Assembly (NCBI RefSeq): GCF_003208215.1
Contig: NZ_QKLW01000006.1
Span: 1-64,000 of the forward strand
Length of the DNA: 64,000 nt
Direction of reading: 5' to 3'
Source of the DNA: Marinomonas alcarazii
Lineage (GTDB): Bacteria; Pseudomonadota; Gammaproteobacteria; Pseudomonadales; Marinomonadaceae
Shown: positions 58,198 to 64,000 of the stretch, in pieces
Position numbering within the stretch: the stretch's first letter is position 1
Layout of the letters: each line of letters begins with the position of its first letter
Program-made: the position numbers and the translations under genes
The notes under the pieces: model-generated
What the model saw: the letters and a program-made list of their open reading frames with translations, nothing else
Database searches by the model: none
Told to the model about the DNA's origin: nothing

Positions 58198-59295
58198 ATG
58201 AAATTTTCAGTCGTCCGCGAGACACTTCTTAAGCCACTTCAACTAGTGGCAGGCGTTGTAGAGCGCAAACAAACTATGCCTGTCTTGGCCAATGTATTGG
58301 TGGAAGTGAAAGACCAAGTATTAACACTGACTGGCTCTGACTTAGAAGTAGAGTTAGTTGGGCATGTGCCATTAGATGAGTGCGAAGAAGGCCGTATCAC
58401 GGTACCTGCTCGTAAGCTAATGGACATTTGCAAAAGCTTACCAGACAGCGCAGTGATTGAATTTACTTTGGATGATCAAAAAGCGGTGATTCGCTCAGGT
58501 CGTTCACGCTTTAGTCTGTCTACCTTACCAGCAGATGAATTCCCGAATATCCAAGATATGCAAGGTGATTTGTCTGTGTCTATCGCACAAAACAGCGTAC
58601 GTCGTTTGATCGATCGTACTGGTTTCGCTATGGCGAACCAAGACGTGCGTTATTACCTTAACGGCATGTTATTAGAAGTGGCTGATGGCCAACTGCGTGT
58701 TGTTGCCACCGATGGACACCGTTTAGCGACTGCGGTTGAAGATGCCCAAGTAAGTGGCGATCTGACGCAAGTCATCGTGCCGCGCAAAGGGGTATTGGAA
58801 TTAAACCGCTTGCTGAACGATAGCGATGAAGTGGTTGAGCTAACTATAGGTACAAACCATATTCGTGCCAAAGTCGCGGATTATGTGTTCACTTCTAAGC
58901 TAGTTGATGGCAAATTCCCTGATTATCATCGCGTTATTCCACGTAACAATGAAAAAATTGTTATCGCTGACCGTTTGGAACTTCGTCAAGTTTTCTTACG
59001 TGCGTCGATTCTTTCTAACGAGAAATATCGTGGTGTGCGTTTGATTCTGTCTAATGGAATGTTGCAAGTGTTTGCCAATAACCCAGAGCAAGAAGAAGCC
59101 GAAGAATCCGTATTGGTGCAATACCAAGGCGACAATATGGAAGTGGGCTTCAACGTGGGTTATTTATTAGATGTATTGGGCGTTGTGGATTCTCAAGAAG
59201 TGCGTTTGTCATTGAATGACTCTAACAGCAGTGCCTTGATCGAAGAAGCACAAAGCCACGCAGCACAATACGTTGTGATGCCGATGCGTCTATAA
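58198..59295 (+). CDS. dnaN: DNA polymerase III beta sliding clamp
   Basis: The 365-residue clamp has the three-fold repeat of the family and starts MKFSVVRETLLKPLQLVAGVVERKQTMPVLANVLVE. Other landmarks are GHRLA (VATDGHRLATAVED), KFPDYHRVIP and the C-terminal YVVMPMRL, part of the partner-binding pocket. It lies 32 bases after dnaA. Confidence 0.98.
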   Translation: MKFSVVRETLLKPLQLVAGVVERKQTMPVLANVLVEVKDQVLTLTGSDLEVELVGHVPLDECEEGRITVPARKLMDICKSLPDSAVIEFTLDDQKAVIRSGRSRFSLSTLPADEFPNIQDMQGDLSVSIAQNSVRRLIDRTGFAMANQDVRYYLNGMLLEVADGQLRVVATDGHRLATAVEDAQVSGDLTQVIVPRKGVLELNRLLNDSDEVVELTIGTNHIRAKVADYVFTSKLVDGKFPDYHRVIPRNNEKIVIADRLELRQVFLRASILSNEKYRGVRLILSNGMLQVFANNPEQEEAEESVLVQYQGDNMEVGFNVGYLLDVLGVVDSQEVRLSLNDSNSSALIEEAQSHAAQYVVMPMRL

Positions 59296-59321
59296 TTATC
59301 TGCTAGATGAATAGACCTATC

Positions 59322-59360
59322 ACCCACCAAGTGCTTGAGAAAATCCAATGCTTGGTGGGT
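59322..59360 (+). other. Hairpin in the dnaN-recF gap
   Basis: ACCCACCAAG and CTTGGTGGGT form a perfect 10-bp stem with a 19-nt loop, without a strong T tract. It may attenuate read-through into recF. Confidence 0.55.
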
Positions 59361-59393
59361 TATCTTCCCTCCCCCAATTAAGGTTTAAGAGTT

Positions 59394-60500
59394 ATGCCGC
59401 TGGTGCGTTTGGACATCTCTCATGTTCGCAACCTTTCTAGTGTGCGCTTTGAACCTTCGCCCCAAGTGAATGTGATTGTTGGTAAAAATGGCAGTGGTAA
59501 AACCTCAGTCTTAGAGGCTATTCACCTTTTGTCGTTTGGTCGTTCCTTTCGTAGTCATAAGCACAAAACCTATATACAGCACGAAAACGAAGCCTGCATT
59601 GTCTTTGCCCAGCTGCACCAAGCACAAGGCAGCCCTATTCGTGTCGGTTTGCAGCGTTATCGTGATGGTCAAATTGATGTGCGTATACAAGGGCAACGTG
59701 CTCAGTCGGTTATTGAGCTGGCAGAGCGTCTTCCAGTACAGCTGATTAACCCCGATGCTTTCCGATTATTAGAAGGATCACCCAGCATTCGACGCCAATT
59801 TATCGACTGGGGAGCCTTTCATTTCGATAAAGATTTCATTCAAGCGTGGCGAGGCTGGCAAAAAGCATTAAAACAGCGGAATACCTTGCTCAGACGTGGT
59901 AAAATATCCAACAGTTTATTAGCGGCATTTGATCAGGAATTGATCCGGCTGGGCGAGCAAGTAAATCAATCTCGAAAAGACTATGTGGAAAAGCTAACAC
60001 CACATTTTGAGAAGGTTTTAGCGCTCCTAACCACCGAGCTGTCAGTAAGTCTTCAGTTCTTCCAAGGCTGGGATGCACAGAAAGATTTAGCGATGGCGGT
60101 GGCTGCGGGGCGCGAGCGAGATATCGAGCTAGGTTATACACATACCGGCCCTCAGCGAGCGGATTTACGTGTAAAAACTGCAACGGGAGATGCGTTAGAT
60201 ACCTTGTCCCGTGGTCAGCAAAAGCTGGTGGTTTCTGCACTGAAGATTGCTCAAGGACAGTTATTGATCGATATGGGTCGCCCTCTGGTATTTTTAGTGG
60301 ATGATTTACCAGCTGAGTTAGACGCCAACCACAGACAGAAACTTTGTCAGTTGTTGGAGTCATTAAACAGCCAAATTTTTATTACCAGTGTCGAGCCTGA
60401 TACAACGGATTTTACTTGGGCCGATACAACCGACGTTCGTCAATTTGCTATGAGTAACGGCGAATTGTCTTTATTGAGCAAAGGTTTGCAGGAGAGTTAA
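59394..60500 (+). CDS. recF: DNA replication and repair protein RecF
   Basis: The 368-residue SMC-like ATPase loads RecA at gaps with RecOR. It has Walker A VGKNGSGKTSVLEAIHLLSFGRSFR, the signature LSRGQQKLVVSALKIAQ and Walker B VFLVDDLPAELD. Its stop is immediately followed by the gyrB ATG, so the two are probably coupled. Confidence 0.96.
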   Translation: MPLVRLDISHVRNLSSVRFEPSPQVNVIVGKNGSGKTSVLEAIHLLSFGRSFRSHKHKTYIQHENEACIVFAQLHQAQGSPIRVGLQRYRDGQIDVRIQGQRAQSVIELAERLPVQLINPDAFRLLEGSPSIRRQFIDWGAFHFDKDFIQAWRGWQKALKQRNTLLRRGKISNSLLAAFDQELIRLGEQVNQSRKDYVEKLTPHFEKVLALLTTELSVSLQFFQGWDAQKDLAMAVAAGRERDIELGYTHTGPQRADLRVKTATGDALDTLSRGQQKLVVSALKIAQGQLLIDMGRPLVFLVDDLPAELDANHRQKLCQLLESLNSQIFITSVEPDTTDFTWADTTDVRQFAMSNGELSLLSKGLQES

Positions 60501-62924
<2,424 letters not shown>

Positions 62925-62942
62925 GTGTTTGCTCTATAGAAC

Positions 62943-62978
62943 AAAAAGCCCCAGTTTCGAATGAAGCTGGGGCTTTTT
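62943..62978. terminator. Bidirectional terminator after gyrB
   Basis: AAAAAGCCCCAG and CTGGGGCTTTTT form a 12-bp stem with a 12-nt loop that can pair further. The symmetric A/T flanks serve the converging gyrB and methyltransferase transcripts. Confidence 0.92.
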
Positions 62979-63020
62979 AGTTTCTAGGGGTTAGCGAGGG
63001 TGTCGCTTGCCCTTTGTCTC

Positions 63021-63920
63021 TTAAAGGTGTTCAGACAACGCTTTGATGTGTTCTGGTCCAATACCGCAGCAACCGCCAATCAAGGTAGCACCCTGCTCTT
63101 TCCAACGTTGTGCCCATACCAGATAAGAATCAGGTGATAAGTCTTTGCGCAGTTCGTCTAAGCCATCATTTGCTGTCGCATTTTTAGGCTGAGGAGGAAA
63201 GGCATTGGCGTATGCGCCTAGTTGTATCTGGTCGTTTATTTTGGACAGTACGTCTTTTGAGATTTGGATTGCGTCGGCAATAATTTCAGGCTGGCAGCAG
63301 TTAAATAGAATGCCATTCACACCGGCTTTGGCCATGGCGGTAACGGCTTCTTTCACGGTTTCGCCTGATCGTAAGCGTGGCTGATCCGTTACTTCTGCGT
63401 CTTCAAGGGTGAAAGAGACCCAGTAAGGTTTGTCTTGGCCGTCGATCTCATCGACTAGGGCTTTTATTTGTAGGGTTTCCGCGAGCAAACTTTGTGTTTC
63501 GTTTAGCCATAAATCGACTCGTGGGGCTAATGCTTCGATGATTGGACGAGCAATTTGCTCGGCACGATCGGCTTCATATAAATCCGCGCGGTAGGAACCA
63601 AATAAAGGAGCCAAAGAGCCTGCCACTTTCACGTCTTCGTTCGCTTCTTCTGCGGCTTCACGAGCAACGCGAGCAGATTCAATGACCAACTCCGTTACGC
63701 GTTGCTGAAAAACCTCTTCGCCAATGTGGAAAGGCACTAATGCGTAGCTGTTGGTGGTAATAACGCGAGAACCAGCTGCAATAAAGGCTTTATGCACTTC
63801 TTTAACAGTGTCAGGTGCTTCCATCATGGCCAAAGCAGACCATTCTGGTTGTTTAAAGGGAGCGCCACGACGCTCTAATTCGCGACCCATGCCGCCATCT
63901 AGAATAGTGATTGATTGCAT
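63021..63920 (-). CDS. Homocysteine S-methyltransferase family protein
   Basis: The 299-residue barrel enzyme begins ITILDGGMGRELERRG and carries the zinc/thiolate cysteines in LFNCCQPE and GGCCGIGPEHIKAL, as in MmuM and the MetH N-terminal domain. It likely transfers a methyl group to homocysteine from S-methylmethionine, SAM or a betaine-type donor. The donor cannot be decided from sequence. It stands alone and converges on gyrB. Confidence 0.9.
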   Translation of the reverse strand: MQSITILDGGMGRELERRGAPFKQPEWSALAMMEAPDTVKEVHKAFIAAGSRVITTNSYALVPFHIGEEVFQQRVTELVIESARVAREAAEEANEDVKVAGSLAPLFGSYRADLYEADRAEQIARPIIEALAPRVDLWLNETQSLLAETLQIKALVDEIDGQDKPYWVSFTLEDAEVTDQPRLRSGETVKEAVTAMAKAGVNGILFNCCQPEIIADAIQISKDVLSKINDQIQLGAYANAFPPQPKNATANDGLDELRKDLSPDSYLVWAQRWKEQGATLIGGCCGIGPEHIKALSEHL

Positions 63921-64000
63921 TATTGTCCCCAGTTTTATTAATACTGGGCATTTTAACCATGAGTTCTACAGATAGAAATTAGTTTGATTATAAATTTTGG

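Noticed and set aside
59890..60363. Long minus-strand frame (157 codons) opposite recF
   Set aside because: It is fully antisense to a well-supported recF, with no ribosome site or recognisable domain.

Overview
The window looks like the origin-proximal part of a marine gammaproteobacterial chromosome, most like Marinomonas or a related Oceanospirillales genus. That assignment is inferred from the rpmH/rnpA/yidC/mnmE and dnaA-dnaN-recF-gyrB blocks, the mnmG-rsmG-parA-parB-atp block, the modest GC content and the marine-type genes (acrylate acuRI, TRAP and Tct carboxylate transport). No database search was run.

Layout. 1-3.7 kb: 3' end of a type VI secretion vgrG with a C-terminal extension, a small membrane protein translationally coupled to it (immunity candidate), and a displaced, broken vgrG tail. 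4.0-7.8 kb: putA without its C-terminal domain, followed by a separate gene that encodes that domain. 7.9-14.1 kb: a tctDE-like two-component system with its own solute-binding protein, divergent from a tctCBA tripartite carboxylate transporter. 14.2-17.9 kb: three tandem paralogous TakP-like TRAP binding lipoproteins with no membrane subunits. 18.2-29.8 kb: housekeeping and metabolic genes (Gfo/Idh oxidoreductase, uvrD, aspartate/aromatic aminotransferase, a DsbA-like protein, a MocR regulator, csdA-csdE, tcdA, a TrmB-like regulator). 29.9-41.4 kb: the minus-strand block atpIBEFHAGDC, parAB, rsmG, mnmG, with a near-consensus promoter before atpI. 41.4-42.2 kb: AT-rich non-coding DNA with DnaA boxes. 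42.2-52.3 kb: accessory genes lying between mnmG and mnmE: alcohol dehydrogenase with an AraC regulator, acuR-acuI with duplicated operators, a short KdpD/KdpE pair beside Ktr/Trk potassium uptake, and an SDR with an AraC regulator. 52.3-56.1 kb: mnmE, yidC, rnpA, rpmH on the minus strand. 56.2-56.6 kb: a dense DnaA-box cluster, the best oriC candidate. 56.6-62.9 kb: dnaA, dnaN, recF, gyrB on the plus strand, then a homocysteine S-methyltransferase gene.

The points most worth a second look are the split PutA, the VgrG effector/immunity pair with its orphan tail, the two DnaA-box clusters about 15 kb apart, the triplicated orphan TRAP lipoproteins, the KdpDE-like/Ktr pairing with a MITE-like 140-bp inverted repeat inside it, and the matched operators in front of acuR and acuI.
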